In this document: in pieces, positions 28,306-37,922 of the stretch
How the letters are laid out: the number at the start of each line of letters is the position of its first letter
Position numbering within the stretch: the first letter of the stretch is position 1
Assembly (NCBI GenBank): GCA_016935015.1
Contig: JAFGRT010000029.1
Span: 1-64,000 of the forward strand
Direction of reading: 5' to 3'
Length of the DNA: 64,000 nucleotides
Source: Acidobacteriota bacterium
Lineage (GTDB): Bacteria > Acidobacteriota > JAAYUB01
Translations under genes and position numbers: made by a program
The notes under the pieces: generated by a model
Seen by the model: the letters and a program-made list of their open reading frames with translations, nothing else
Told to the model about the DNA's origin: nothing
Database searches by the model: none

Positions 28306-29442
28306 TCAGAAGGATGATTGATCAATTACCCGGCGGTACAGTCTTTCGTATTGAGACACCACCCGTTCATGGGAAAACACCTTGCTGGCCCGCTGGCGGG
28401 CGGCAACAGAATAGGATGCCCGCAATTCATCATCCTGTAGCAGACGAGCGGCGGCCCGGCCCAATTCCGCGATGTCATCTTTCGACACCAGCAAACCGGT
28501 CACTCCCTCGGCCACCACCTCCGGCACTCCGCCCACCCGGTAGGCCACCACCGGCAGTCCGCAAGCCATGGCTTCCAAGGCCGACAGGCCAAAGCTCTCG
28601 GTCTGGCTGGCCATAATATACAGATCCGCGACACTTAAAAATTCCACGATGTTGGACCGCATGCCGGGGAACACCACGTGATCGCGAATCCCGAGTGTTT
28701 TACAAAGATGTTCCGCGGCGGAACGCTCCGGTCCGTCGCCAATCAGGACCAGCCGGGCCGGCACCTGCTGGTGGAGATTGGCAAACATTTCGATAATGTG
28801 CGGAATGTTTTTCACCGGTCGAAAGTTAGAGGCATGCACCAGAATCTTCTCATCTTCTTTTGCCAGCCGCTGACGCAGACTGGAATTATGCTGCGGATGA
28901 AAAACCTCCGGATCGATAAAGTTGGGGATGACATCAATGGCACAATTCATACAAAAATACTTGTTGGTTTCCTCACGCAGATACTCGCTTACGGAGGACA
29001 CGGCGTCTGCTTGCTGGAGGATATAGCGGGTGACGCGTGACATGGCCGGTTCCATGCCGACGATGGTGATGTCCGTACCGTGCAGTGTAATGACAAAAGG
29101 GAGACGTAAGCCGTCATTCTCCAGAATCATCCGGGCGTTCAAGGCACTCATGCCGTGCGGTATGGCATAATGGGCGTGCACCACATCGAGTCCCTCCTCC
29201 CGAGCCACGTCCACAATGGTGGCCGTAATTTCCAGGGAATACGGCGGATAGCGAAACAGGGGATAGGCATTGACCTCGACCTTGTGAAAAATTACATTTT
29301 CGCACATTTCAAACATGCGGATGGGCTGCGCATAGCTGATGAGATGTACCCGGTGACCCCGACGGGCCAGGTTCTTGCCCAGTTCCGTCGCGGCGATGCC
29401 ACTGCCGCCGTAGGTGGGATAACAGACAATACCGATGTTCAT
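28306..29442 (-). CDS. bshA: BshA, N-acetyl-alpha-D-glucosaminyl L-malate synthase
   Basis: A 378-residue GT4 retaining glycosyltransferase that joins GlcNAc from UDP-GlcNAc to L-malate, the first step of bacillithiol synthesis. The opening CYPTYGGSGIAATELG is diagnostic, HAHYAIPHGMSA and TLHGTDITIVG follow, and the donor site is ESFGLSALEAMACG near residue 285. ATG 29442 overlaps the TGA of bshB1 (ATGA), with GGGGGAGG five bases upstream. In transcript order it is the last gene of bshC-bshB1-bshA. Confidence 0.95.
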   Translation of the reverse strand: MNIGIVCYPTYGGSGIAATELGKNLARRGHRVHLISYAQPIRMFEMCENVIFHKVEVNAYPLFRYPPYSLEITATIVDVAREEGLDVVHAHYAIPHGMSALNARMILENDGLRLPFVITLHGTDITIVGMEPAMSRVTRYILQQADAVSSVSEYLREETNKYFCMNCAIDVIPNFIDPEVFHPQHNSSLRQRLAKEDEKILVHASNFRPVKNIPHIIEMFANLHQQVPARLVLIGDGPERSAAEHLCKTLGIRDHVVFPGMRSNIVEFLSVADLYIMASQTESFGLSALEAMACGLPVVAYRVGGVPEVVAEGVTGLLVSKDDIAELGRAAARLLQDDELRASYSVAARQRASKVFSHERVVSQYERLYRRVIDQSSF

Positions 29443-30191
29443 AAAAACCTCCCCCGCTTTGGTTTGAAGGCTTCGATGGGATCCGCCACCAACAGCATGA
29501 TTTCCGTGTGGAAGTACTCGGCATGCGTCACACCCACCAGACTGCCATAACTGCGGGACTGGGCATCCAGGGAATCGAGGAAGCCGGGATCCCCCAGGTA
29601 GGTCTCCGGTTCACCCGGACGGAGCGGTGACACCTGGGAATGGAAACAGCGCACAGCCGCGATCTTCTGTTCCCAGTATTGACTGACGTCCACCAAGAAG
29701 GATGGCTGCCAGCGATGGGGCATACCAAACGTGAACAGATATTTGGGCCGGAACGGCGGCAATCCCTCGTCCAGTTTCCCCAGACCGGCGTTGTGAGCGG
29801 CCTGACGGACCAGTTGATACGCGGCCGTGTGATCGGGATGCGGATCCCGAAGATGATGAGTGAAAATGAACAGCGGCCGATAGCTGCGCAACACCCGGAC
29901 CAGTTCCAGACGCGCGGTGGCTTCCGGTTGCAAGAACCCGTCCGGTAAGCCCATGTTCAGACGCACCGCGATGCCCAACGTTTTAGACGCGGTCCGGCTT
30001 TCCTCAAGCCGTTGCTCCGGTGTGCCCCGGCTGGCCATCTCCCCGCGGGTCAGGTCAAGAATACCGACCCGATACCCCCGATCGACCAGCAAGGCGATGG
30101 TCCCCCCCATACCGATTTCGGCATCGTCGGGATGAGCCACCACTGTTAGGGCATCCAGTTCCGTCGTATCCGGAGTTTCATAGATAATCAT
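29439..30191 (-). CDS. bshB1: BshB1, N-acetylglucosaminyl-malate deacetylase
   Basis: A 250-residue LmbE/PIG-L family zinc deacetylase that removes the acetyl group from GlcNAc-malate, giving GlcN-malate for cysteine ligation. The zinc motif is VVAHPDDAEIGMGG near residue 17 and the distal part is THHLRDPHPDHTAA near residue 110; the DITRGE-like segment reads DLTRGEMASRG. ATG 30191 has GGAGG eight bases upstream; the ORF extension to 30305 is unsupported. The stop overlaps bshA. Confidence 0.94.
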   Translation of the reverse strand: MIIYETPDTTELDALTVVAHPDDAEIGMGGTIALLVDRGYRVGILDLTRGEMASRGTPEQRLEESRTASKTLGIAVRLNMGLPDGFLQPEATARLELVRVLRSYRPLFIFTHHLRDPHPDHTAAYQLVRQAAHNAGLGKLDEGLPPFRPKYLFTFGMPHRWQPSFLVDVSQYWEQKIAAVRCFHSQVSPLRPGEPETYLGDPGFLDSLDAQSRSYGSLVGVTHAEYFHTEIMLLVADPIEAFKPKRGRFL

Positions 30192-30264
30192 CTCGTTTTC
30201 CTCCGGTCGGCCGGTTATGGCCGACAAATCCACATCGCGCGTCAACCATGACCGGCACCGTCGT

Positions 30265-31914
30265 TCATTCCGGCATAACGTCCGATTCCCAGGCGGCGAT
30301 CTCAATCAGATTATGAACCACCCGAAACGGATCCAATTCCTGCATCATCATTGGTAACAGCGCCGGCCCCGCAAACATCAGAAAGGATCCGACGTTAAAA
30401 ACCCGCTCCTGCATGCGCCCGCCGGGCAGGACCTCCTCCAGAACCGCCGCCAGGGCGCCGACCAGATCTTCATTGTCCTTCTTGAGCTGGCGCTGAACCC
30501 GCTCCTCCAGCTTGCTCAGCAGGCCCTGCACCTTGCCGATGGTGGATTCGGCCGAACGAATCATGGGTTCCGGGAAATGTTTCAGTGACAACAGTATATC
30601 GTCCAGTTTCGACTCCAGCGCGGCATAGGCATGCCGGAATTCTTCAAGTTGCTGATCGGCGCCGACTTTCAGCAGCAGATTCCGGGTCAGGGTCGTTTTG
30701 TCCTCAAACAGGCAGTCCGGTGTCAGGTCCAGTTTCTCTAGCTTGCGCAGGGCGGACGGACCCAGCAGGGTGGCCGTAATCCGGGGCCACAACACCGGCG
30801 CCGGGATCCGCCACAGGGGATACAGTTCGCGAATCTGCAACTGGTAGGCCATTTCCGCCGGCCCGCCCACATACAACGCCGTCGGGAAAATGGCATCCTG
30901 GAGCAAAGGCCGTAAGAGCACGTCCGGTGAAAAGCACTCCGGTTCCTCTCGCAGGGCGGACCGGTAGCCAGCCTCATCCCAGACGATATCCGTACCGTCC
31001 ACGGCGAAACGGCCGTCGGAAGATGTCAGCACCCGCCGTCGCCCCTGTTCCGGGTGGAGATAGAACAGGCAACACCGCTCGCGCTGCAGTGCCACTGGGG
31101 CCGGAAAACCATGCTCGACCAAGCGACGGCTGCTGCTCTGAACCCGTTCCGGAATTTCCGCCCGCAGGTCAGCCAGCGGTTGCAGGAAATCTGCCATCAT
31201 GGCCCGGCGATCGGCGGCCATGGGATCGAAAAAGAGCAGGCCGAAGCGGGCGAACCAGCGCTGCATCAGTCTACGGAATGATCGGCCGAATGTCATATCC
31301 GGCCTTACCCCCTCTGCCACCTGGGCCAGAAACTCCCGGCCGGCGGCGGAATCGGGTGTCATTCGCCGCAACTCCTCCAGCACTGAGTGAATCTCTTTCC
31401 CCAGGCGAACCAGTGAGACCGGCCGCATGTCGCCGTTCTCAGGCTGCAGCGTGAAGGTTTGTTGCCGCCCGCCCGGACCAAGGATGGTTGCGGCGGACAC
31501 CTCCGCCAGATCATGATCCTCGCCGGCCACCCAGAAAAGGCCGACTGCCGGAATATTTTCCTTCTGCAGCTCGTTCACCAGTCGCAGCACCGTTATGGCT
31601 TTATAGACCGTGTACAAGGGTCCGCCCAGAAAACCGGCTTGCTGGCCGGTAATCACAAAAACCGCCTTCCCGTCGGCGGCCGTCGCCAGTGCCGCCTTGA
31701 CAGCTGGTTCATCCGCGGGATTCTGATGACAGAGATCCGTCATCACCCGCGGGATGAATGCCGGCCGCTGTGCTGCCGCCAGCAGTCCGGCACGGTTCCA
31801 GCCCGGCACTCCCAGCCACTCCGGAACAGCCTGCCGGTCCTCCAGTATCGCGAACAGGGAATCTCGCAAGGGAGTGTAACGATAGTCCAGGGAACGTACA
31901 TGATAATCCAACAT
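30265..31914 (-). CDS. bshC: BshC, putative bacillithiol cysteine ligase
   Basis: A 549-residue protein with the BshC hallmarks FVITGQQAGFLGGPLYTVYK near residue 85, FWVAGEDHDLAEV near residue 120, and FPTALYVGGPAEMAYQLQ near residue 345; the C-terminal part is a long coiled coil (LEEFRHAYAALESKLDDILL, KLEERVQRQLKKDNEDL). BshC adds cysteine to GlcN-malate in the last step of bacillithiol synthesis. ATG 31914 begins MLDYHVRS as in other members; GGAG lies ten bases upstream and the ORF extension to 32154 is not supported. It opens the bsh operon and is divergent from the helical-repeat gene at 32008. Confidence 0.93.
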   Translation of the reverse strand: MLDYHVRSLDYRYTPLRDSLFAILEDRQAVPEWLGVPGWNRAGLLAAAQRPAFIPRVMTDLCHQNPADEPAVKAALATAADGKAVFVITGQQAGFLGGPLYTVYKAITVLRLVNELQKENIPAVGLFWVAGEDHDLAEVSAATILGPGGRQQTFTLQPENGDMRPVSLVRLGKEIHSVLEELRRMTPDSAAGREFLAQVAEGVRPDMTFGRSFRRLMQRWFARFGLLFFDPMAADRRAMMADFLQPLADLRAEIPERVQSSSRRLVEHGFPAPVALQRERCCLFYLHPEQGRRRVLTSSDGRFAVDGTDIVWDEAGYRSALREEPECFSPDVLLRPLLQDAIFPTALYVGGPAEMAYQLQIRELYPLWRIPAPVLWPRITATLLGPSALRKLEKLDLTPDCLFEDKTTLTRNLLLKVGADQQLEEFRHAYAALESKLDDILLSLKHFPEPMIRSAESTIGKVQGLLSKLEERVQRQLKKDNEDLVGALAAVLEEVLPGGRMQERVFNVGSFLMFAGPALLPMMMQELDPFRVVHNLIEIAAWESDVMPE

Positions 31915-32007
31915 AACAGGCCAGCTCCGGGGAAAGTTTGACGGAACCCGGCGGTCAGGGAGATCCGCCTTGATTCTATGCTTTTCTTCAGCTAATCTTA
32001 GCGTATC

Positions 32008-32814
32008 ATGGCCGACCGAAAAACAAAAAATATTACCAGGTCTGCCGACAACCGAAAACGATTGCGACATAATCTGGAGCAGCGCATTACCTATGCCCTG
32101 AAGATCCAGGACGGCGATATCCACAAGCGAATCATGCTGGAAAAATTCTCCCAACTGACGGCCGAAGAACTATCGGAAGCCCTTCACTTTATCCTGCACG
32201 AAGCGGCCCGCGGGCGCAAGGATTTCCAGAATATTCTGCCGGCTATTTCCGATCTGGATCCCCTTGTGGCGGATAAAGGCTACGATTTTATCAGCCAGGT
32301 CTGTTACCTGGCATCGCTCAGTGGCTACGAAAACGTCACCCGGTTTTTGTGCCGCCCACGCCGGCAACAAGTGCCGAAACTGGATTTTCCGGCGGATTCC
32401 GACCAGCTGGCCCACGAAATGACTCTGGGCGAGCGCAAGGCCCTGGCCATGAGCCCCGCCAGGGCGACACTGGATCGGTTGCTGTTCGATCCTGAGCCTA
32501 TGGTTATCGAAAAATTGCTCAAGAATCCCCGTCTGACATTGGAAATGGTGGTCCGGATAGCAGCGCGGCGCCCCAACCGCCCGTCCATTTTACGCACCGT
32601 GTTCCACTCTTCCCGCTGGAGCCCCCAGTACGAGGTCAAACTGGCCCTGGCCCGCAATCCGTACACGTCGCCGGAAATCACTTTTCGTCTGCTTCCGGCC
32701 TTGCACAGCCAGGATTTACGCGACGTCGCCGCCGACACCAGCCTGATGCCGGAAATCCGGGACGCGGCCCGGAAAATGTCCATCGAGCGGAAAGATCATG
32801 AATCCAAACACTGA
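32008..32814 (+). CDS. Uncharacterised helical-repeat protein
   Basis: A 268-residue protein with no signal peptide or membrane segment. The N-terminal 60 residues are basic and helical. The C-terminal half has repeats resembling HEAT/DUF2336-type units, for example PMVIEKLLKNPRLTLEMVVRI, YEVKLALARNPYTSPEITFRL and LRDVAADTSLMPEIRDAARK. I do not recognise a characterised member. The last 17 bases overlap the start of the sensor kinase, so the two are translated together and may act together. Possibly a scaffold or anti-adaptor for the kinase; this is inference. Confidence 0.72.
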   Translation: MADRKTKNITRSADNRKRLRHNLEQRITYALKIQDGDIHKRIMLEKFSQLTAEELSEALHFILHEAARGRKDFQNILPAISDLDPLVADKGYDFISQVCYLASLSGYENVTRFLCRPRRQQVPKLDFPADSDQLAHEMTLGERKALAMSPARATLDRLLFDPEPMVIEKLLKNPRLTLEMVVRIAARRPNRPSILRTVFHSSRWSPQYEVKLALARNPYTSPEITFRLLPALHSQDLRDVAADTSLMPEIRDAARKMSIERKDHESKH

Positions 32815-34399
32815 TTCCGCCAGCCCGTCCACCGGGCAATCCTCCCGCTTGGGCTCTCTCTTTTCCAATATCAAGTTGTTTGCCATCGCCACGTTTATTC
32901 TGGTGTTTTCGACGCTCACCGTCGGCGTACTGACCACCCGCTACATAACCGAAAAAGAAGGTGTGCTGGAGATTTCGCTCATCCAGAGCAACATCCGCCT
33001 GGTGAACCAGACATTGGAAAACATAGAGCAGCAGATCCTCAAGGAAGACCGTCGTCTGTACGAACTGACCGCCATCCTGGGATGGGAAGATCTTTCTCAG
33101 AAACTGGAGGAGCAATCCATCACCCGATCCCCCCTGGTCAAGCACCTCTATCTCTTCGATCCCCAAGGCAACATCCTCTTTTCCGATTGCGAAGACCACC
33201 CTCATCGTCGTCTCATCCAGCAGCGGATCTATCCGCAGATGGCCCGCAAACGAATTCCACTGCAGAGTATTCACCATCTGCACACCTCGGTGAATGCCGT
33301 CTACTATCTGTTCTCCATTCTCAAGTTCCAAGCCGCCACCCAGCAGATGGTCTACACGCTGGTCATGGAATTCAATCTCGAAAACCTGGGGGCATTTTTC
33401 GACCCCTTCATCCATGATCTGGCAAAAAACTACCAGATCTGCATCCAGGACTATGAAAACAACGTCATCTATGGCGAGGCCATCGAGGACCCTCGGAAAT
33501 ATTTTGCCGAACAGCGCTTCCCCAATACCTTCTACCGCTGGATGTTCCAGCTCTCCCCACGTAACGCCGCCGAAATCGAGCAGGACGAACGGAATCGCCG
33601 TGCGCTCACTGTTGCCCTGATCGTCATCAATCTGGTCCTGATCCTCTCCGCGTGGTTCCTTGTGTACATGGGACGCAAACGCGAGGTTCGCCTCACCCGA
33701 CAGAAGGAAGAATTTATCCGTAACGTGTCTCACGAAATGAAAACGCCCCTGTCCCTGATCAAAATGTTCAGTGAAATTCTCATTCTGGGTCGCAAGCGGG
33801 ACGAAATCACCCGCCAGGAGTACCTGGGCATCATTTTTGCCGAGACCGAGCGCCTGACATTCCTGGTGAACAACGTACTTGACTTCTCCAATCTGGAACG
33901 CGGCCTCCAGAAATTCTGCTTCGAGGAGATGGATCTAGCGGCCTTGGTGAGCAAGCACCTTGAAGTTTTCGACTATCGTATTAAAAAGGAAAACGTTCAC
34001 CTGCACGTTGACATCGCTCCGGATTTACCCTCCATCGAAGGAGACTCCAATGCCTTGGCCCTGGTCCTGCTGAACTTGCTGGACAACGCCATCAAATACA
34101 GCTCCGACGGCCGCAAGGATGTACACATCCGTCTGTTTCGCGAAGAAAATGATGTGGTGCTTGTCGTCAGGGATTACGGCATCGGCATCTCCCCCCAGGA
34201 TTTGCCCCGTATTTTCGAGAAATTTTACCGCAGCAATCACTTATCCGTCCGCCGCATCCGCGGCAGCGGCATCGGCCTGAGCCTGGTTCGGTATATCGTC
34301 GATGCCCATAACGGTCGCATCGCAGTGGAGAGCACGCCGGATCAGGGCACCGAATTTACCATTCGTATCCCCCGCTACTCACCACCGTCCGAGACCTGA
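32798..34399 (+). CDS. Membrane sensor histidine kinase
   Basis: A 533-residue two-pass sensor kinase. Membrane segments are near residues 26-48 and 270-290, bracketing a periplasmic sensor domain of about 220 residues with no named family (it contains LVNQTLENIEQQILKEDRRL). The HisKA box is VSHEMKTPLSLIK near residue 312, and the ATPase domain has NLLDNAIKYS, RDYGIGISPQDLPRIFEKFY and GSGIGLSLVRYI. The phosphoacceptor and ATP-binding residues are intact. No response regulator adjoins it, so its partner is unknown. It overlaps the helical-repeat gene upstream and, tail to tail, the small minus-strand gene by 25 bases. Confidence 0.92.
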   Translation: MNPNTDSASPSTGQSSRLGSLFSNIKLFAIATFILVFSTLTVGVLTTRYITEKEGVLEISLIQSNIRLVNQTLENIEQQILKEDRRLYELTAILGWEDLSQKLEEQSITRSPLVKHLYLFDPQGNILFSDCEDHPHRRLIQQRIYPQMARKRIPLQSIHHLHTSVNAVYYLFSILKFQAATQQMVYTLVMEFNLENLGAFFDPFIHDLAKNYQICIQDYENNVIYGEAIEDPRKYFAEQRFPNTFYRWMFQLSPRNAAEIEQDERNRRALTVALIVINLVLILSAWFLVYMGRKREVRLTRQKEEFIRNVSHEMKTPLSLIKMFSEILILGRKRDEITRQEYLGIIFAETERLTFLVNNVLDFSNLERGLQKFCFEEMDLAALVSKHLEVFDYRIKKENVHLHVDIAPDLPSIEGDSNALALVLLNLLDNAIKYSSDGRKDVHIRLFREENDVVLVVRDYGIGISPQDLPRIFEKFYRSNHLSVRRIRGSGIGLSLVRYIVDAHNGRIAVESTPDQGTEFTIRIPRYSPPSET

Positions 34400-34683
34400 T
34401 GCTTCATGTAGTAGCCGTAACTGATCTTGATGAGGATCTCCCGGGGATTCCGGGGAGGAAGGAAATTTTCTTCCTTCAGGATCAGCAGAAAACGATCGAG
34501 ATACTTCTGCTCCAGGCCCGGACTTGACCGGGCGTCCTGTCCCAACAGGGAATCAAAATAGCGGATGGCGTCCTCGAAAAGTTGGTTGAAAGACGCCATG
34601 CGGCTGCCGAGTTCGGCTTCCAGTTCCTCATATGTGGTGGGGAATATTTTCTCTGCCTTCATCGCTGTTCCATTATACACCAC
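34375..34683 (-). CDS. Small conserved-looking helical protein, function unknown
   Basis: A 102-residue acidic protein (FPTTYEELEAELGSRMASFN, LEQKYLDRFLLILKEENFLP) with no signal or known motif. A start at GTG 34683 or GTG 34680 has GGAAGG upstream; an internal ATG at 34662 is another choice, although a TATAAT hexamer on the minus strand at 34672-34677 would place a transcript start just before it. Its 3' end overlaps the sensor kinase gene. It follows sucrose synthase by about 50 bases. Confidence 0.5.
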   Translation of the reverse strand: MVYNGTAMKAEKIFPTTYEELEAELGSRMASFNQLFEDAIRYFDSLLGQDARSSPGLEQKYLDRFLLILKEENFLPPRNPREILIKISYGYYMKHQVSDGGE

Positions 34684-34731
34684 ATCCCTTCCGGAAAAAA
34701 CCAGGATATCCCCAACCGCATCCCTGATTCA

Positions 34732-37122
34732 TCAGGAAGAAATTCGCGCCGCCAGAGGACGATACATCAGCCCGAAAAACATTTCCAGATAGCGGTTCGT
34801 TTCCCGCCGTTCCAGGTTGGACACAAACTTCCAGAAACCGTAAATCCGGGATAGACTCATCAACCGGGCGGCGTAGCGCCGCCAGGTATAGCGGGATTCG
34901 ATCCGCTGGATGGACGCCCGTGACATGCGTTCCCACATCTCAGGAGCCGCCGCGCATTGGCGGAAGAATTCCGTCAGCAGGGACGTCACCCGATCCCCCC
35001 GGTTTGGATCGATATGGTAGCCGGAAATCCCATGTTCGATGATCTCACGCGGTCCGCCATATAGGGTCGCAAACGTCGGCAGCCCAGAGGCCATGGCCTC
35101 TATCACCGTTAGTCCGAAGGCTTCGAAAAGGGCCGGCTGCACAAAGACCCCTCGTTGATCGGCGACATATCGGTACAGCTCCCCCGCGAAATTCTTGTCG
35201 AGCTGACGGCCCATCCAGCGGACACTCCCCTCCAACTGGTATTCATCGAACAAGCGATGCATCCGCTCGATCTGGGCCCGCTCCTCATCGTCATTGGACT
35301 GATGGACGTCCACATGACCGGCCACCAGCACCAGATTCGCCAGGTTGCGCAAATCGTCATCCTCGCCATACCAGCGCATCAGGCCAGTCATGTTTTTAAT
35401 ATAGTCGAGCCGGGACATGGAGAAGATGACCGGCTTGTCCGAATCATCGATCCGGCCGCGAGTGTCGGCCGAAATCCCGCCAAATATCATCGTCTCCAAT
35501 TCTTCCTGCAGATCGGCAAGGCGCCGCTCCTTTTCGGAGTACGGGAAGAAAATACTGGCATCAGCGCCAGGCGATACGATATTGAATTTGGGATCGAACA
35601 CATCGATGCCGTGCACCACCCGATAGAGTCCCGGCATGGTGAATGTGGCGTAGCTCTCGTACTGGCCGATCATGTCCCGGGTACCGGCAATCTCCTGGTA
35701 CGTGCTAGTGATAATGAAATCAGCCGAGTTCATGGCGATCAGATCGGCGGTGAATTGGGGGGGGAAATGATACTGTTCCTCGTTTTCTTGCCAGTACAAG
35801 GCCGAAAAGAGATACTTGGTCTTTTCCAGCGCATGGGCGATATTGCACTGGGTTACGCCCAGCCGATTGGACAGCAAGGTGGCGACCAGATTGCCGTCGG
35901 AATAATTACCGATGATCAGGTCCGGCCGGCCGCCCAGCTCGGCCAGAATCTCCTTTTCCGCCTCCACCGCGAATGACTCCAGATAGGGCCAGATTCGAAA
36001 TCTGGAAATCCAGTGTTTCACCACGTCTCCGTTGGCATGACGCACCGGGACCCGGAGAATCCGCGCCTGTTCCGTCCCGTTGATCCTCTCCAGTCGCTGG
36101 TTACAGGTCGTCTCCTGTGCCTCAGGGATCAGACGGGTAACCACCAGGATGTCCGGTTCGATATCGAGTCCTTGGCGGTGCAACTGCTCCCGCATCTCCT
36201 TTTCCAAAGCCCGGACCTGATCAAGAATATAGACCACCTGGCCGCCGGTGTCGGGCAATCCCAACACGTTGGATTGGCCGAAATAGCCATGTGGCGACAG
36301 GATGACCAGCGAGAAGACCATGGGGATGCGGCTGAGAAATGCCTCCATCCGTTCATGGTCCGGCGCTTCGAGGATATCCACACACAGCCGCATGCCCTCC
36401 CCGATCCGGCCGGCATCGCGGCCCCATCCCGGTTCGAATCCCAATTCCTGCAACCGGTGCCCCACCGTGTCCCACTCACTGGCCGGATCCACTTCTTTCA
36501 GATACTCCAGTGCTTCTCGCAAAGCGAGCAGCAGGCCATCCACGCCGTCGACACGGTCATTCAGCATCAACTGACGGCCCCGACAGGTATGAACCTGCAG
36601 AAACTCGAACAGGGCTCGCTCACCGACTCCGTCCTCCCGGAAGAGAATTCTGGACAGATGACGATTCAGAAATTCCACGCCCCGGCCGATGGAACCTGTC
36701 TCCTTCAGGCGGGGGAAGCCCCGGTTGAACGGCTTCATGTCGACCTCCAGCACCCAGTCGCTCTCCTGCTGGGCGGGATTGACCAGCTTTTCCTGGAACT
36801 GCAGGTATTCGGCGATACTGACTTCATGAAAATACACATCTTCCAGATGAAAAGCAAAGAACTGCCACCGGGCGATATCAGGACGATACGACAGGTAGAT
36901 CCAGGGCTCACGGAGCGCCGCCACCTGGGAACGCTTCATCAATACTTCCAGAACCGAGTTCCTCAGTTCGGCGCCGGTTTCCGTTTTTTCATATTGCTCA
37001 AACGCATACTGAAGATCGGACTGGAGCAGGAAGGGCCGTTCCAGCTGGACCAACCGCCGGAACAGCAGATGGGTGGCCTTGCGGTTCTCCCGGGCAAGTG
37101 TATTCAACCTGTCGATCATCAT
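34732..37122 (-). CDS. susy: Sucrose synthase
   Basis: A 796-residue GT4-family enzyme that reversibly converts sucrose and a nucleoside diphosphate to NDP-glucose and fructose. Diagnostic segments: [20 protein letters not shown] near residue 275, [53 protein letters not shown], and the GT-B donor site [20 protein letters not shown]. The N-terminal 240-residue regulatory region of the plant/cyanobacterial enzyme is present. The start is the first ATG of ATGATG (37122) with GGAGG before it; it overlaps the stop of the phosphatase gene. The overlap with the phosphatase and fructokinase genes marks one operon. Confidence 0.95.
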   Translation of the reverse strand: MMIDRLNTLARENRKATHLLFRRLVQLERPFLLQSDLQYAFEQYEKTETGAELRNSVLEVLMKRSQVAALREPWIYLSYRPDIARWQFFAFHLEDVYFHEVSIAEYLQFQEKLVNPAQQESDWVLEVDMKPFNRGFPRLKETGSIGRGVEFLNRHLSRILFREDGVGERALFEFLQVHTCRGRQLMLNDRVDGVDGLLLALREALEYLKEVDPASEWDTVGHRLQELGFEPGWGRDAGRIGEGMRLCVDILEAPDHERMEAFLSRIPMVFSLVILSPHGYFGQSNVLGLPDTGGQVVYILDQVRALEKEMREQLHRQGLDIEPDILVVTRLIPEAQETTCNQRLERINGTEQARILRVPVRHANGDVVKHWISRFRIWPYLESFAVEAEKEILAELGGRPDLIIGNYSDGNLVATLLSNRLGVTQCNIAHALEKTKYLFSALYWQENEEQYHFPPQFTADLIAMNSADFIITSTYQEIAGTRDMIGQYESYATFTMPGLYRVVHGIDVFDPKFNIVSPGADASIFFPYSEKERRLADLQEELETMIFGGISADTRGRIDDSDKPVIFSMSRLDYIKNMTGLMRWYGEDDDLRNLANLVLVAGHVDVHQSNDDEERAQIERMHRLFDEYQLEGSVRWMGRQLDKNFAGELYRYVADQRGVFVQPALFEAFGLTVIEAMASGLPTFATLYGGPREIIEHGISGYHIDPNRGDRVTSLLTEFFRQCAAAPEMWERMSRASIQRIESRYTWRRYAARLMSLSRIYGFWKFVSNLERRETNRYLEMFFGLMYRPLAARISS

Positions 37123-37922
37123 CGTCCTCCCGGTTTCCGGTATTCCGCGTTCAGAAAGCCGTAATAGTCCAGGCCGTCGCAGATTCCGGCGGCATATTTT
37201 CCGGGTGCGAAAAAGACACGGGGCTTGCCCCGCAGCCATTCCAGCTCCGGGCTGTGATTGCCCACCGCCACGCCCCGGTAGCCACCCTGCAGCATATCCG
37301 CATCATTGCCCGAATCGCCGGCCACCAGAATGTGCTCGGGCGGCCAGTGCCAGCGCCCGGCCAGATAGCGGATGGCCGCGCCCTTGCCCGCATCGGCCGG
37401 CAGGATATCCAGGAATCGACCGTGAGAAAAAACAGCTTTGGCGAATAACCCCCGTTTCGGTAACAATTTTTCCACCTGTCGAACGCAGCCGCTCTTGTCG
37501 GGCGATATCACATAACTGATCTTGAATGACCGCTGGTTTTTCGGCGCCTGCAAACGCAGGTCGGACATCTCCGCCAGGACTTCCCGGATTTTATCAGGCT
37601 CCCATTGCCGTGCGATCTGTTCTGACCAACCGGAATCAGGTTGCAGATGCGGTCCGTAATAAATCTCGGTTCCCACTGCCGTCACCAAAACATCCGGCAA
37701 CGGCACTCCCCACTCTTCCAGAACCTCCAGCGTGATTTCCAGGTGCCGCCCCGTGGCGATGCCAAAGCAGACGTGAACCTCGCTTCCCGCCAAGCGCCGC
37801 AGCAAACGGTCCAGCGCGGCCGGGTCCCCGATGAGAGTATTGTCGATATCGCTGATGAGCGCGCGGTCCATGTGCTGCAAATGCCGGCGAACATCATCAT
37901 CCAATTTCCTATTTCCAGCCAT
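37119..37922 (-). CDS. HAD hydrolase, sucrose-6-phosphate phosphatase-like
   Basis: A 267-residue Cof-type HAD phosphatase. Motif I is [12 protein letters not shown] near residue 22, motif II is the ATGR region ([11 protein letters not shown]), the cap holds [13 protein letters not shown], and motif IV is [12 protein letters not shown] near residue 208. TEIYYG and SGNDADML match cyanobacterial and plant sucrose-phosphatases, which release free sucrose from sucrose 6-phosphate. ATG 37922 overlaps the end of the fructokinase gene by 14 bases and AAGGGGG stands before it. No sucrose-phosphate synthase is present in the window, so substrate is inferred from context and motifs. Confidence 0.85.
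   Translation of the reverse strand: MAGNRKLDDDVRRHLQHMDRALISDIDNTLIGDPAALDRLLRRLAGSEVHVCFGIATGRHLEITLEVLEEWGVPLPDVLVTAVGTEIYYGPHLQPDSGWSEQIARQWEPDKIREVLAEMSDLRLQAPKNQRSFKISYVISPDKSGCVRQVEKLLPKRGLFAKAVFSHGRFLDILPADAGKGAAIRYLAGRWHWPPEHILVAGDSGNDADMLQGGYRGVAVGNHSPELEWLRGKPRVFFAPGKYAAGICDGLDYYGFLNAEYRKPGGR

Noticed and set aside
36421-36440. GGTTCGAATCC-like tRNA T-arm sequence
   Set aside because: Inside the sucrose synthase coding region and without the other tRNA arms or acceptor stem.
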